From positions 7,181,978 through 7,245,977 of the forward strand of contig CM066923.1 of NCBI GenBank assembly GCA_033964015.1: 64,000 nt of DNA, in the 5' to 3' direction. Both the position numbers and the translations under genes were made by a program. Position 1 is the stretch's first letter, and each line of letters starts with the position of its first letter. Positions 1 through 12,500 of this stretch are shown one piece after another. The DNA comes from Scolanthus callimorphus. Taxonomy: Eukaryota > Cnidaria > Anthozoa > Actiniaria > Edwardsiidae. Under the pieces are notes generated by a model, which was given only the letters and a program-made list of their open reading frames with translations, did no database searches and had not been told where the DNA came from.

Positions 1-570
1 TGAAATATCCCTAGCAACAAATGCTATCATCCATGAAATATCCCCATCAACCAATATACTACATGAAATATCCGAATCAACCAGTATTATCAATTAAATA
101 TCCCTAGTAACCAGTATACTCCATGAGATATCCCTAGCAACCGGTGTACTCCATAAAATATCCCTAGCAACTAATATACTCAATGAGATATCACTAGCAA
201 CCAATATACTCAATGAAATATCCCTAGTAACCAGTATGCTCAGTGAAATATCCCTAGCAACCAATATCCTCCATGAAATACCTCTAGCAACCATTATCCT
301 CCATGAAATATCCCTAGAAACCAATATCATCAATGAAATATTCCTAGTAACCAGTATACTCCATGGGCTATCCCTAGCAACCAGTATACTCCATGAAATA
401 TCCCTAGCAACCAATATACTCAATGAGATATCCCTACCAACAAATCTCCTCCATGACATACCTCTAGCAACCATTATCCTCCATGAAATATCCCTAGCCA
501 CCAATATCATCAATAAAATATCCCTAGCAACCAACACTGTCCATGACATATCCCTAGCAACCAGAGCATC
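1..570. repeat. 30-bp minisatellite, about 19 copies
   Basis: A tandem array whose unit is close to CCATGAAATATCCCTAGCAA plus CCAATATACT. Copies differ at several positions but keep the 30-bp period up to a T-rich stretch before 597. Because 30 is divisible by three, it produces long open frames on both strands (94-549 minus, 236-601 plus); these are repeat artefacts. The array starts at or before base 1. Confidence 0.9.
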
Positions 571-597
571 ACAGTATTTTTTCTATTTTTTTTTTAG

Positions 598-743
598 ATG
601 AGGGGACTAACAAGCATCAAGAATGCATAAATATGACAGATCCAGTCACTGCAAGACCAACTCTTGCACCTCCACCACAGTCCACAAATTCACAACAAAT
701 AGAAGATGCAAATTTGAACTTGAAAAAAGATTCAACAAGCTAG
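598..743 (+). CDS. Possible terminal exon of an upstream gene
   Basis: A T-rich tract ending in TAG at 595-597 makes a good splice acceptor. From 598, in the frame that needs one base from a previous exon, 48 codons run to a TAG stop at 741-743. The peptide is rich in Thr, Pro and Gln, with no recognised domain. AATAAA follows near 877, a plausible polyadenylation signal. An accidental open stretch is equally possible; any upstream exons lie in or beyond the minisatellite. Confidence 0.25.
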
Positions 744-1608
744 CAGAGGAAAGAGTTAGGCACCCTCTCTACAAGCCCCACTAGAAGGGACAATCCTCCT
801 AGCCAAGCCACTTAAAGTCAGCATTTATATGGAGATAAGTTGTCAACTTCTTCCATATAAATGGGGCCTTACCCCAAATAAAATGTTATATTAAATAGTC
901 TCATATTGTATATTCTGGATTTAGATTATTTTACACAATATAAAACAGTTTTATTTCAATGTACATATTATTGAAAACAATTTGACAACAATATGAAACT
1001 CATATTAATAATATGGCAAAATTTTGGCCTACAATTTTTCTTCATATGTGAATGGCCAAGGATTTTCCTGTCATTTGTTTTCCTTGCTTACAACAAAATT
1101 AATGTGGATTTTAACATTAAAAATAGTGTGCCATTCCAGCCAGTGACTTGCTTGAAATTAGACTACTGTGCTAAATATAATAGACCTTTGGTAAATTGCA
1201 ATTCAGAAAAAAGAGTGCTGTGTTGCAATTTTAACATTTGCAATACAGAAAATATTTTTTGGTGTTTGAGATTCCAGGCTCCTACTGCTTCTTGTGAGTG
1301 GGCAGATTTCATGGTTTATGTACATGTACTTTGTCCCAAATTTGGACACTAACAGAGATTCAAAACTATGCTGTATAGGAATTGTCAATCTACATTGCAA
1401 GCTAAACATCTGCTAGACTGAACAATTTCAAGAATGAAAATGGACTCAGAATAATGATAATAATAATAATAATTCAATGATATGATTGATTTCATCAGTG
1501 TTGATAAAATGATAAAAATGTAGGATAAATTAAATAATTATTTTATAAACTACAAATAGTGATTGAACATAACTTTGATTTGGGATGTCTATCAAGTTTG
1601 TTATCTTG
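744..1608. other. AT-rich non-coding stretch
   Basis: Nothing convincing beyond the AATAAA near 877 and a short TAA repeat near 1456. The open frame at 993-1352 has no domain-like features and I do not call it a gene. Confidence 0.6.
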
Positions 1609-2327
1609 TTAAGGTATGAGTATACCTTTGAGGGGGCTCGCGGGGAAAAAACTTGTATCGCGTCACAATTTACACCACAAACGTCGTTCATATATCATTT
1701 TAAAGCTAAAAGATTGGTCCATCTGATGAATACTTTTGTTTTCATTATATTGTACATGAACATATATTTTGTTAGCTCTAAAGAAAAAACGACCGACTTT
1801 ATTTAAAAAGTTCCATCTTCTTCCAATTAAATTGCACAGCTCCAAATATAATCAAAATCTATTCTTTAGAAGGCGATCTAAAAAAAGGTGTGCAGGATTT
1901 TTGATTTTCTTTTTAAAACATATTTTATGCTAATTTTTGTGTTAGCATTGCCAAAAATATCTGTTTTCAACCTTTTTTACTTGATATTTCCGCAAATATG
2001 TAAAATATCAATAATCCCACACACCTTTTTTCAGATCGCACTCTAAGGAATACATTTTGCAGAAATCTGGAGCTTTTAACATTAACTGGAAGTGGCAGGA
2101 ACTCTTAAAAAGCAAAAATTGGTACTTTTCCTCTGAAGCACAAAATGACAAAAATGATCCATCAGATTACCGTTGCAAAGAAATATACCACTTAGTAAGT
2201 AAGGCCATTCCATAAGCTTTAAAACGATATATAATTGGCCCTTGTTGTGTAAATAATGACACGACAGTGATTTTTTTCGCGAAAAAGTGACATCCCTTGT
2301 GCAAAGGTATACTCATATGTACCTTAA
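1609..2327. mobile_element. Inverted-repeat element with TTAA ends
   Basis: The left end TTAAGGTATGAGTATACC is mirrored by GGTATACTCATATGTACC and TTAA at the right end. A second internal inverted pair lies at about 1872-1910 and 2012-2041 (GCGATCT...AAGGTGTG against CACACCTTTT...AGATCGC). There is no long coding frame. TTAA at both ends fits TTAA-targeting families such as piggyBac or Kolobok, but the family is inferred. Confidence 0.65.
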
Positions 2328-3160
2328 ATGCTGTAACTGGCTGACCAATTAGGCATCTCTAACACTGCTATAGTTTTTTTGGGCACTCACAGAAAGTCCA
2401 TGGTCAACTTGTTGAGGACGCTGTTGGGAATTTCGAGTTGGCCCTACTCACCCTGGAATTTCAGTCAATTTCTCAATGGCCACACTGGTATTCCTGTTTA
2501 CCAACCCTGAAATTCCAACTTTTATAGAATTCCCACCCCAGAATTTTTCATTCCTGTCATAGGGTACCCACTGGAATTTGAAGCTGCCCTAGGATCACCC
2601 ACCCAGGAATTCCATAGGTTCTCAACAGCAGGGCATTTTTGCAACTGCTCACTAGCAACTATGTTTTCTCTTTCAAAGACAATTCTTGCCTATGATTCCC
2701 ATGGTGGAATGGTACTCTTAATGAAATTACAAAAACAGTGAAATATAGAAGCTATTTACAACACATGTCTGTAAGGGGCAAAAATTACCAGTATGTTATT
2801 ATTTCTGAGGGGAAATGAAACTTCAAAAGTAATTGTATGTAAGAAGCTAAGTCAGTCTTTTTAATCTGAATTAGAGAACAAGCCTTTGTATTAGAACAGC
2901 TACAGTTGTAGCAGCTTTTTAATTCTTCTGGAAAAAAACTTCTTTGGATTCAATATTTTTCATACTTCTTTGAAAGCTGCACAGAAACTCTGTCGAGATT
3001 AATATTTTAGTGATCAATTAAAAGTTGGATTTAAACTACAAGAGGCTTGCTCTTTGGCTAACTTATTGCCCCTATAAAAGGTACTGGTCCTGTACACAGT
3101 AGTTAGAAGTGAATGTTATTTTTATAGGAGTTTCTCTAACATTAGTTAACTGTAACATTG
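2328..3160. other. Non-coding, no feature recognised
   Basis: AT-rich sequence with GAATTCC/GGAATT-like words repeated in 2440-2620, resembling a degenerate repeat. No supported gene. Confidence 0.5.
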
Positions 3161-3328
3161 TGTGATTCCAGAAAAAAATCCATATTTCCGGTCAAATGCC
3201 TTTATTCCCCATACAATCACTGTGTGTTTTTCACTGGAGATTCCAAAGGGGTGGTAGGTGTGGATGGTGGCCATCTCAAATTCCAACTCCTCAATGAGAG
3301 AGGAGTATGGATAATTTCTGGAATCACA
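3161..3328. mobile_element. Short inverted-repeat element (MITE-like)
   Basis: TGTGATTCCAGAAA at 3161-3174 is exactly reversed as TTTCTGGAATCACA at 3315-3328. The interior of about 140 bp is non-coding. The two open frames here read through this inverted repeat on opposite strands and start with the same residues, as expected from inverted ends. Confidence 0.65.
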
Positions 3329-4059
3329 CACTTGAGATTTCTTGTCTCCTGTGTCTCATGTTTTACCATACTGTTTATGTTCTTGGTAAACAACCATTGT
3401 GCAAATATGCTGTTTTTTTGCCTGTTGTTGTCTAGATTTGCACTACTGCGTGGTTGGCATGCATGTTTTAAGTTATCTGTTTTATTTCATGTGAATGTAC
3501 TGTATGCACCCAGCTTTTATAAACAGGGAAATCCTATAAGGTCTATTACTGCATTTAGAAGACCACAAGTGAAATTATTGCTAGGCAGGATTCTTAACTT
3601 CATTAACTAAGAAAAAAATGTATGTTTGGCAATTTTGACATTCCATGTCCTCAAGCAAGATCATTAAAAGACAAATAAAAATTGACAAAACTTACATGTT
3701 GTCAGTCTGTAGTTTGTTTTGTTTACAATTTTTCTAAAATCTGATGCCATGAAAGAGATTTGGACAATGAATTCAATTTCAGAGTATATAAGTCAAAAAA
3801 TAAAGAAAGGAAGGGGGATGCAGGGGAGGGGGGAAGGCCATTTCACTTCAACCTGAGGGCATGAGGGCTATCTATATGGCAGGGGCAAGAGTGGATATGA
3901 TATTTTGATGATCTGTTTAATTTACGATTTTATTTGGCTGCAGTATTTCTCAAACGTTTTTTTTGTGTGTGTGTGTGTGTGTGTGAAAAACATTTGTTTC
4001 CTTCCCTTCCATCCAAACTTCGGCACAGAGCTGGGACAATATCCAAGAAAATATTTAAC
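3329..4059. other. Non-coding stretch
   Basis: Contains a G-rich patch near 3810-3840 and a GT microsatellite at about 3964-3984. The open frame over 3158-3610 has no recognisable domain and spans the preceding inverted-repeat element, so I do not support it as a gene. Confidence 0.5.
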
Positions 4060-4240
4060 AAATGTCCTCTGATTTTCCGTGGTATGTCCTCTTATATACC
4101 ACGGAATGACGTAATAAAGTGGTCAAAATGTTGTGGACTCACGAGGCGCAGCCGAGTGGGTCCGCAGTACATTTTGACCACTTTATTACGTCATTCCGTG
4201 GTATATAAGAGGACATACCACGGAAAATCAGAGGACATTT
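4060..4240. mobile_element. Near-perfect 180-bp palindrome
   Basis: Two arms of about 72 bp (beginning AAATGTCCTCTGATTTTCCG and ending with its reverse complement at 4240) flank a loop of about 35 bp. Within each arm the word CCGTGGTAT recurs in inverted form. This is a foldback or MITE-type element able to form a long hairpin; no coding capacity. Confidence 0.8.
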
Positions 4241-4487
4241 GTTTTATACCACAACAAAAAGGCAAAAATAAAAAGGCAAAAGCAGCGCGCGCGCAGCCAA
4301 ATGGTGTTTTTGTTGGTTCTTTTTAGCGGGCGCGCTTATGATGGCGCGTTCTGTGGTATGTCCTCTTATGTACCCATGGCTGAGAGCCAATCAGAATTCG
4401 AGAATCGCGCGCGTTGTGGTATAATAATTTTTGTACTGATCAACGTATCATCTTACCCGCCTAAGTTAAAATGCCTAAAGACAAACA

Positions 4488-4836
4488 TGGGGCGCTTTCC
4501 ATTTAGCAAAAAATCCCGGTTTGAATTCCCAGTAGTTCTCTGAGTCAAATGGAAAGGTCTCAATCCGGCAATTCACGAGAACAGCCACGATTGGACGAAA
4601 GTCCGAGAACGTTCTGCACCGCTTTCCATTTGACCCGGAATTTCCGGGAATTTCGGTCAGAAATCAAATGGAAAGGGACAAATTCCCGGAAATTCCGAGT
4701 TCTCCGAAAATTCCCACGTTTGGGGTAAGCTCAAGAGGTTGTCCGAAAATTTCGAAATTTTTTCCCGGGTTTGGCGCTTTCCATTTGACTTCTAACCGAA
4801 AATTCCGGGATTTTTGGTCAAATGGAAAGCGCCCAT
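4488..4836. mobile_element. Inverted-repeat element built on GCGCTTTCCATTT
   Basis: The left end CATGGGGCGCTTTCCATTT is mirrored by AAATGGAAAGCGCCCATG at the right end. The words CTTTCCATTTGA and TCAAATGGAAAG recur inside, so the element looks like two or three nested foldback units. Open frames through it are artefacts. Confidence 0.65.
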
Positions 4837-6576
4837 GGTATCCTCAAACTTTCATCAAAATTTGGGATTTTGTCGTTGGCGATAAGCACTGCTTGAGTTT
4901 GAGATTATTGCCTGTAAGCTTATATTATTCCTAAACTTCCGCTCTGTTTCATGTTTTAATACTGCTCTGCGAGGAACTAGAACTGTTTGCAGTCCGATGA
5001 CTCTAGGATTAATAAATATGAATGAAAGAGAGAAATAGTAGAAGTTCCTCGGTAAGAGGGGGAAGAAGGAGTTCTTAACATGGAATTGCCAATAGTAGAG
5101 CGCTAGATTTAGCTAGCTTTGTATAATATTAAGCTTAGTTGTTCATCGCATTTTTACCTTGAGAGTTAGTTCCATACCATAGGATAGCAACAGGATCTTC
5201 GACTTCCCTCTCATATCGTCGCCATTTTTCATTTCATTACCCTCACCCGTCTCAAACCGTTTTCTTAGCAAGAGAAGTAAGTTCTGCTGATCTTGATGAA
5301 AACGGGAACTCTTTGGAGTTTTTCATTTGAACAGAAATAAGGTTTTAGAACATATCGCATAGTGAAAATTTGCAAAATGGCAGCGTGTTGTGCGTAGAAC
5401 AAACTGCGCGTGCGCGTGGCGGGAAAAAGTGTTTCCACAGGAATCCCAACGGTAAACTAATTTGCGTCTAGAAAAGAGGATGGAGTCGCTGAGACAAAGG
5501 ATCGAGAGAACAGCCGAAAACTTTTCTGTCCTTCAGACTTCCCAACCGTGCAATCCTTCCCTTTTGGACGATTTGCTAGCTGCTACGCATTAACCGATTA
5601 AATTCCAGGAGCTCCTATGTCGATTCAGGGGGAGGTTCTTGTGAAAACTGATTGCGTGGGCAGTCAATTTGGGGGAGGGGAGGGTACCAGTCGACACCAG
5701 GGCGACGTAAGCAAATATATTATCCGCAGAGGGGCACTGTCGGACTATAGGGGATCTCGGGGCCTGCACAAAGAAAGACTCGGATTTTTTCTGAAATTTT
5801 GCCGAGACCGCGGCCGAAAATGGCGATGTGATGTGAAACGGAAAAAGGCGAGGGCCATTGACTTTATTGTATGATGTGCTACCAAGGATTTTTAATAGAA
5901 TGTAATTGTCCTTCAAGGAGATCATCAAAAGGAAGCAAGGCAGACGTGAAGTGTATCCCACGAGATCCTATCGTAATTTCATAGGAACAGAAAAGAGAAC
6001 ATTATAATGTCCATTAACATAACGGTCAATTATATTTTTCACTTGTAAGCTTTTATTAAGTCCTGCGCAGTGAAATTCATCTCTAGTGCGCGTGGCCTGT
6101 CACATTGATGCGTCCCACTTTCAGACCCCCAACGTTCCCTTTAGAGATTTATCAAAGGGATTCACATTCTATAGCTGATATTTGTTTTTCTTGTTTGGTG
6201 AGTCAATTTTACATCGAAAGTTTTTAGCTCTAAAACGAGCGAAAAACGGAATACACTCCACATCATTTGTAATGTCCCATGTTACTAATTACCAGAAAAA
6301 CACCTGCTCCCGTATTTTGTTTTGTTTTGTTTTGAAGTGAATATCTGAGATGCGTGATGTAACCTCACATAAGTTGACAATGCAGTAATTAAAAGTCATT
6401 CATGGTGTAATTCCATTAAATTAGCGACTATTCAACTCATATAAAGAGGCGTATTGACCCGCTAAGTTAATAAAAATACTTAGTGCCACTTGTGGGGATT
6501 TTCGCAGCTTAGGTTTATTAACCTAAAGACTCCTGTGGAAATTCTTCATGTTTCTCTTGGTTTCATCGGATGCGAA
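4837..6576. other. Region upstream of the large gene
   Basis: Mostly non-coding. A 37-codon open frame with a Met start at 5480 and stop at 5591-5593 has no recognisable domain. The frames over 5590-5961 are unsupported. TATAAAG at 6440-6446 lies 131 bases upstream of the proposed start codon at 6577 and could be the core promoter of the large gene; that link is inference. Confidence 0.4.
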
Positions 6577-6588
6577 ATGGGCAAAAAG
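6577..6588 (+). CDS. Exon 1: start codon and first residues
   Basis: ATG at 6577 gives Met-Gly-Lys-Lys, then a donor AAG|GTTAGTG. Joined to exon 2 in phase 0 it makes a basic N-terminus followed by a hydrophobic stretch. An earlier ATG at 6549 is in another frame and would not give the signal peptide. Confidence 0.6.
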
Positions 6589-9500
6589 GTTAGTGAAAAC
6601 TAAATTTCATGTAAACAATAAAAATTCCATTCCAATTTAATTTGGTTAAATTCATAATAGGGCAGTTTATAAGATAATTTAAGTGTAAAGTATCTTTTCG
6701 ACAATAACACTAAAACTATAGTGTAGATTCTAGATGTTTGATTTCATTCCAATCGATGTTACATACTATTCCACCGTGATTTTTGACTTGGTTCTAAAAG
6801 TATGAAAATTCTTTGATGAGAAGGCAAGGCAATGGTTGTCAGAAAACAAAGCGAAAAGTTTTAGACTTGAATTTTCTACGGTAGCTGTTGTAATCTCCAT
6901 CCTCCCGTTTTACCGCTATTTTCATATGGCCGAACTTCCACTTATTTTTTTAAGACAAGCCAGGCAAGACTTTGTCAGTGTTTGGTCTTCACATTTCAGA
7001 AGGTGAATTTTTTATCAAGGAATAGTATACTACTTGACAGCTACATTCTTGTCGCTAAATCTTTCATGAGATCTATATCTGTATTGGTTCTGTTGGTTCT
7101 TCAATGGTGACAATTCTTTCTGATGAGAAGGCATACCTGCCAACTCTCCCGGTTTACGCGGGAGACTCCCGGTTTTAACCCTCAGTCTCCCGGGGAAAAA
7201 ATGAAACTTTCCATATATTACTGTATATCTCCCGGGTAAATTTCTTGCGATTTTCTCATATAGTTGTTGCATTTGTGACAAAATCTCCCGGTTTTGGAGT
7301 TTTCAGGGTTGGCAGGTATGGAAGGCAACCGAAAGGCAAGGCAAGGCTTGTCATAGAGAAAAGTTTTTTTTTCTACTTGACACTACCTCATCTTGTCGCA
7401 AAATCTTTAAGGGTTCAGAAATTTTATTTGATGGAAGCCAAAACGGAAGGGGGTGGTGTAAAAGCTGATGACGAATAAAACATGTTTTTTGCAGGTTTTC
7501 CCACTGCTTTTATGGATATTTTCAATGGCAACTTCCTTGAGTAAGTAGTTTTCAAAACAGCATTGCTGTATGTGTATGTTTGTTTGGGTTACCACTGTAT
7601 GCATTGCTACGCGACCTCAAAATTCAATGCTGCGATGGGCGATTGGCGATTTTTAGCCGTCAATCAAACCAAAACATTGGATTCGGCTACTTCAGAGGGC
7701 CGACACTGATTGCAAAATCAACCAAAATGGTTTAAGCTATCCATTGGTTTCCTTGCCTCGAAGGTTTAACTTTCTGGTTCAAGAAAATTGACATTACAAT
7801 TTTCTTGCGTAAAATCGCCAATCGCCCAACAGTGAATTTTGAGGTCGCGTAGCAATGCATACAGTGGTAATGTTTGTTTTGTAGCGTTGAGCAACAACGC
7901 TGTTTTGGGTTTTGGATTTCGGACTTGTCAATGTAAGATGATCATTCGTTGGTTTTCGTGTCAGATTCTTTGCAAATTTATCATATTTTTGCTTTTTTAT
8001 TTGTCAGATAACGGCACTTCGTACAAACTTGATGAGTTTCAAATCCACGGGAGTGACAAAGTTAATGACCATGGCTATGTTTGGAGTCTTCGGAACGGCA
8101 CCTTTCTTCGCCGTCATCTGACACCCGAGAACCCGATAGCGAATCCCAATCAGTCTTTCTCTATTTCATTCTTGATGAAAAAAGGAGGTAAAGCTGGTCT
8201 CCCATAGCCATTTGCGCTACAATGTAATATCTGCCTCGTACACAGGCGTCTCAGGTGTGTCAAAAAACGGCAAAAACCCGCGGGCGATCCGCGAAAGGCA
8301 AAATCTCGAGGCGCGCAATGCATAATCGGAAAGCTTGGCGGCGCTCTTCCGCTCGCCCTTCCCATGATGCCTTTCGCACTAGTTGGTCCGCCTGGGGTTT
8401 TAACCTTCGCCTCCCGCACATCAGCCCGATCCTGTGCCACTGAGCTAATATAACCAGTCGGCGGTGTTTAGTTAGTTATTACGGGATCCCCTTATTACCT
8501 ATGACTTTGAATGTACAGGTTTTATCTCTGACATTCTTGGAGACGACAACACGCTTCATGAAATGCTCTACAAGGAGTTGACCTCTGGAAATAATGGAAC
8601 TGGACTTGGAAAGGATGCCAACACGTGGACTAAATGCTTCCATGCTAGCAAAGACAACTGGGACCCAAGTGTGATAAGTAAGACGTGCAACGGGTCAATC
8701 CTTGTGCTGATTCAAACAGATCATCAACACATCTTTGGCGGTTATAGCGATTTCCCACTGAGTAAGTAATATATAGATTTAGGCACTGCCTAAAGCGAAG
8801 CTCCAATTGAAGCCCTGTGATCGTATAGTACCTGAGTTCTACTTTGAGCTATTGTACTGTTCCTGCGATACTTATGGTGCTCCGCTCTGCGGCCTTTGGC
8901 CGCTAAGGAGCTCCGCTACAAAAAAAAAAAATTAAAACTCGGAGGCCGAATCATCAGACTTCCAGCTCGTAAGCTGAACTTGCAGCCAAGCGGCCATAAG
9001 CACAGGAACTGAGGGTGGTCACTGCTTACGTCCTCAAGAGTTCTTGCGAAAGGCGTGAAACACAGTAGAACAAAGTTGAACTCACAATATGAACCGATTT
9101 CGACTACGAACGAAAAGAAAATCATTCCTCTGCCCCTCCCGGGAGTCGAACCCGAACCACAGCTGAGCTAACCGTGCCTGGCTAAATTAGGATAGTTGTA
9201 GTGCGCAACATTGTGTCCGGGGGAGGGGGGGGGGCTCCCAAATTTGTTGGGGCGGGGGTGCTCTTCGGGATATTGATAAAACCATTGTTGCTTGTTGCTA
9301 GAACAGACCCCTAAGAGGTACCTATCTGGTAAGAATTTAAAGTTTTCGAATTTTACCCCGTAAAAGATCCAGAGGCCTGATTTTAACCCCCAAAAGGTAC
9401 GACGAGCACCCCCCCCCCCCCAAAAAAAATAGGGGAGTCCCCCGGGCACTGTGTCCTCATCCAGTGACAGAATCAAAACCAATCAATATAGGGGAGCTGT

Positions 9501-12500
9501 ATATAGGATACCACCCTATTTAATTAAGCCATACGGCTCAACCATACGCATTCCATGATTCCAGGGGCCGATCCATGTTTTGGAAAAGGGGAGGGGGTGC
9601 GTTTCTGGTTTTCATTTTTTAGTAAAATGCATAGCTTTTAAGCCATACAGAATAAAATTGTTTGAATACCTCGAAAAGGAAGCAAAGGTCGCCCTCAATG
9701 GTTTACCCCCAGCGACTGTATAGACTGTATTCCAAAAATTATAAAACTAAATCAAAACGGAAGTACCCAAAAGCAAATCGCGAAATTTATATGGGAAAGT
9801 ATGTCAGAAAGAAAAAAATACATTAAAGGCTGAACAGTAATGGCATCGCCTCGCCCGGCCAAACTAAACTTTATCTGTATTTTTGTTTTTAACTACACAT
9901 TTATTGGAACCTAATGCTTATGTATTTTTATATACACGCGTGTCTATGTCTATGTCTAGCAAGATTTATGAGTAGTGCTACTATAGAATCTATAGCATTT
10001 TAAGGAGGCTCATAGTTTGAGTATCAAGCAACTAGGCTAGTAGAAAATTCTAGTTTTTTGACAACAAGAAATGACCGCGTTAGATTTCGAAATCGCGATG
10101 ACACTTTTTCTTCAATCTTTGGTCATGTAACGATTGTAGCCTAACGTCTTGGGCGTTAAGAGGGTTTCGCCGAAATTTCTATTTGTGTGGGTGAATTTTG
10201 CAACTTTTAAAAAATTGTTGGAATGTCGCCATGACGTTGCCATGGAAGCATCAATGTAAAACAAAACATATGTCGATGTTTACTTTTAAAGTGGCTTTCC
10301 GTTCTGTGCATTTCCGCATGAGATACAGACCATTGAATTTCAAGGGGCGAGGACATGAAAAACTGCTATGATAATAATAATAATAATAATAATAATCAAT
10401 TTAATATAGCGCCGCTTCTAATAAAATCCAGTGGCGCTTTACAATGATATATCATAACAATAGTTTAAAATGAAATAGCTGATAAGATATTTACAATTGG
10501 TGATAACATGGCCTAGATTAAAATTCCTATGAAAAATAAAAGTTATTGCAAGATATCTAAAATCATAAAAATGTACAATAAAAATATTAAAATAGTAGTA
10601 AAAATTACAATAATAGAATTAAAAGAAATGAGATAAATAAAAACTAAAATAAAATAATAATGGTATACTTCACTTAATCATATGTTTTCCTAAAAAGAAG
10701 CGTTTTAACCAGAGATATAAACATACTGTAGCATTCGCAAGTTCTTATTTGAAGAGGTAGCGCGTTCCATAGTTTAGGTGCCATATAAGAAAAGGATTTA
10801 GAGCCATATGATTTCAGGTTGTATGAGGGCTGTATTAAAAGTCTCTTATTCATTGAGCGCAGATTCCTTGTAGGCTTATAAGGACGTAGTAGGTCCACCA
10901 AGTAGGATGGGGCTAAATTATTCAATGATTTGAAAGTCAAGAGTAGAACTTTAAAATTAATTCGCTCAGATATAGGTAGCCAGTGAAGCTCTTTTAGCAC
11001 CGGTGTTATATGATCATATTTTCTTGTTCTCGTGAGGAGGCGTGCTGCCGCGTTTTGTACATGTTGTAGTTTATGAATCTGTTCAACCTTCAGACCTGAT
11101 AACAGTGAGTTGCAATAGTCTAGTTTACTAGTTACAAACGCATGTACCAAAATCTCGCAGTGATGGAAAGAAATAAACTTCCTAATCTTAGATATGTTCT
11201 GTAAATGATAGAAGGACGATTTGCATGTGTTTCTGATCTGTGAATCCATAGACAGCGTATTATCAAACATAACGCCTATATTCCTGGCCGGACAAGATGC
11301 AGGTACTGTTTCACCGCCGATCAGAATGGAATCAATATTTGGAGGCGGAGATCGATGGCGCGCATTTATGACCAAAAATTCAGATTTATCTCCATTAAGC
11401 CGAAGTTTGTTAGCGAACATCCAATGATTTTTGTCATTTAGACAGGATTCAACAGCCGACTTTGATGAGCTTGGTTCACCCACTGCCTTCTGGTTAAACG
11501 TCATGTATATTTGAGTATCGTCTGCATAGAAATGAAAATTCATGTTATGTATACGTATAACATCTCCAAGCGGCGCAGTATCGAGTGAATACAATAGAGG
11601 CCCAAGTACTGAGCCCTGGGGTACACCAAAAGGGTGTTTACGACATGTTGAGCCTCCTTAAGGACTATCATTTTGCCATTTTAAGCAATTTTAATGCAAA
11701 GGGTGGTGCGTCCTCACCCAACGCACCTCCCCTGCATCAGCCACTGAAATCCACCTCGATTTGAGGTCTAGGGTTAACTACATGATGTTTAATACTAGCA
11801 TTTAACAAAGCTCTGTTTTATAGCAGCCAGACCAGTAAGGTAACGAATTTGGATGTTTTGTTTGAAAACATTTGAACCTGGACCAATATCATTATAAGCC
11901 CGAGACTCTAACCACGAGGGAGTTTGCTGGTATATTTATCATGTATAAAACGAGGAATAATTATACAGTAGAAATCATATCTAAAACAAACCAAAAACCA
12001 TCCTTACCCAAGGTTACCCTAATCCCAAACTAATTTACTGTTTTAGGACAGTCCTCTTCATTTCAAATAGAACGATGCATGACAAAAAATTTCTATGGAT
12101 TTCTGGTTTCAACCATTGAATATAGTGATTTCCCAACCCATACGTCTCTTTGGACTGAGCGTTTATTGAAATAGCTGTATTCTACTTTAATTTTTTCCAT
12201 CTACCCGTTGGCTCGATTCAACAAACATCCCTTTATTTCTAGAAAGTCAACCTCCACGTCTTCCCGCCTTCATCTTCAGCTTAAAGAATTCCCAGTTTAA
12301 GGGTGCTTCAGCGTTCAAAAAATTCCCTATAAAACCAGGCCAGGAGGATAACGCCATCAAGATTGATGATGTGAACCAGTTTCCAACATTTGGAATTAAC
12401 GATATCTATCTGGCGTCAACCAAAACCAACATGTCCGCCACATCGTCCTCAAACCTAAACACGAGTTATGATGTTTATCCTGCTATGGGAATAGCTTGTC

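Noticed and set aside
1..601. Open frames on both strands over the first 600 bases
   Set aside because: They are translations of a 30-bp tandem repeat, as shown by the periodic SLATNIL and ILVARDIS peptides.
993..1352. 119-residue open frame
   Set aside because: No domain, no splice or promoter support, and low-complexity AT-rich context.
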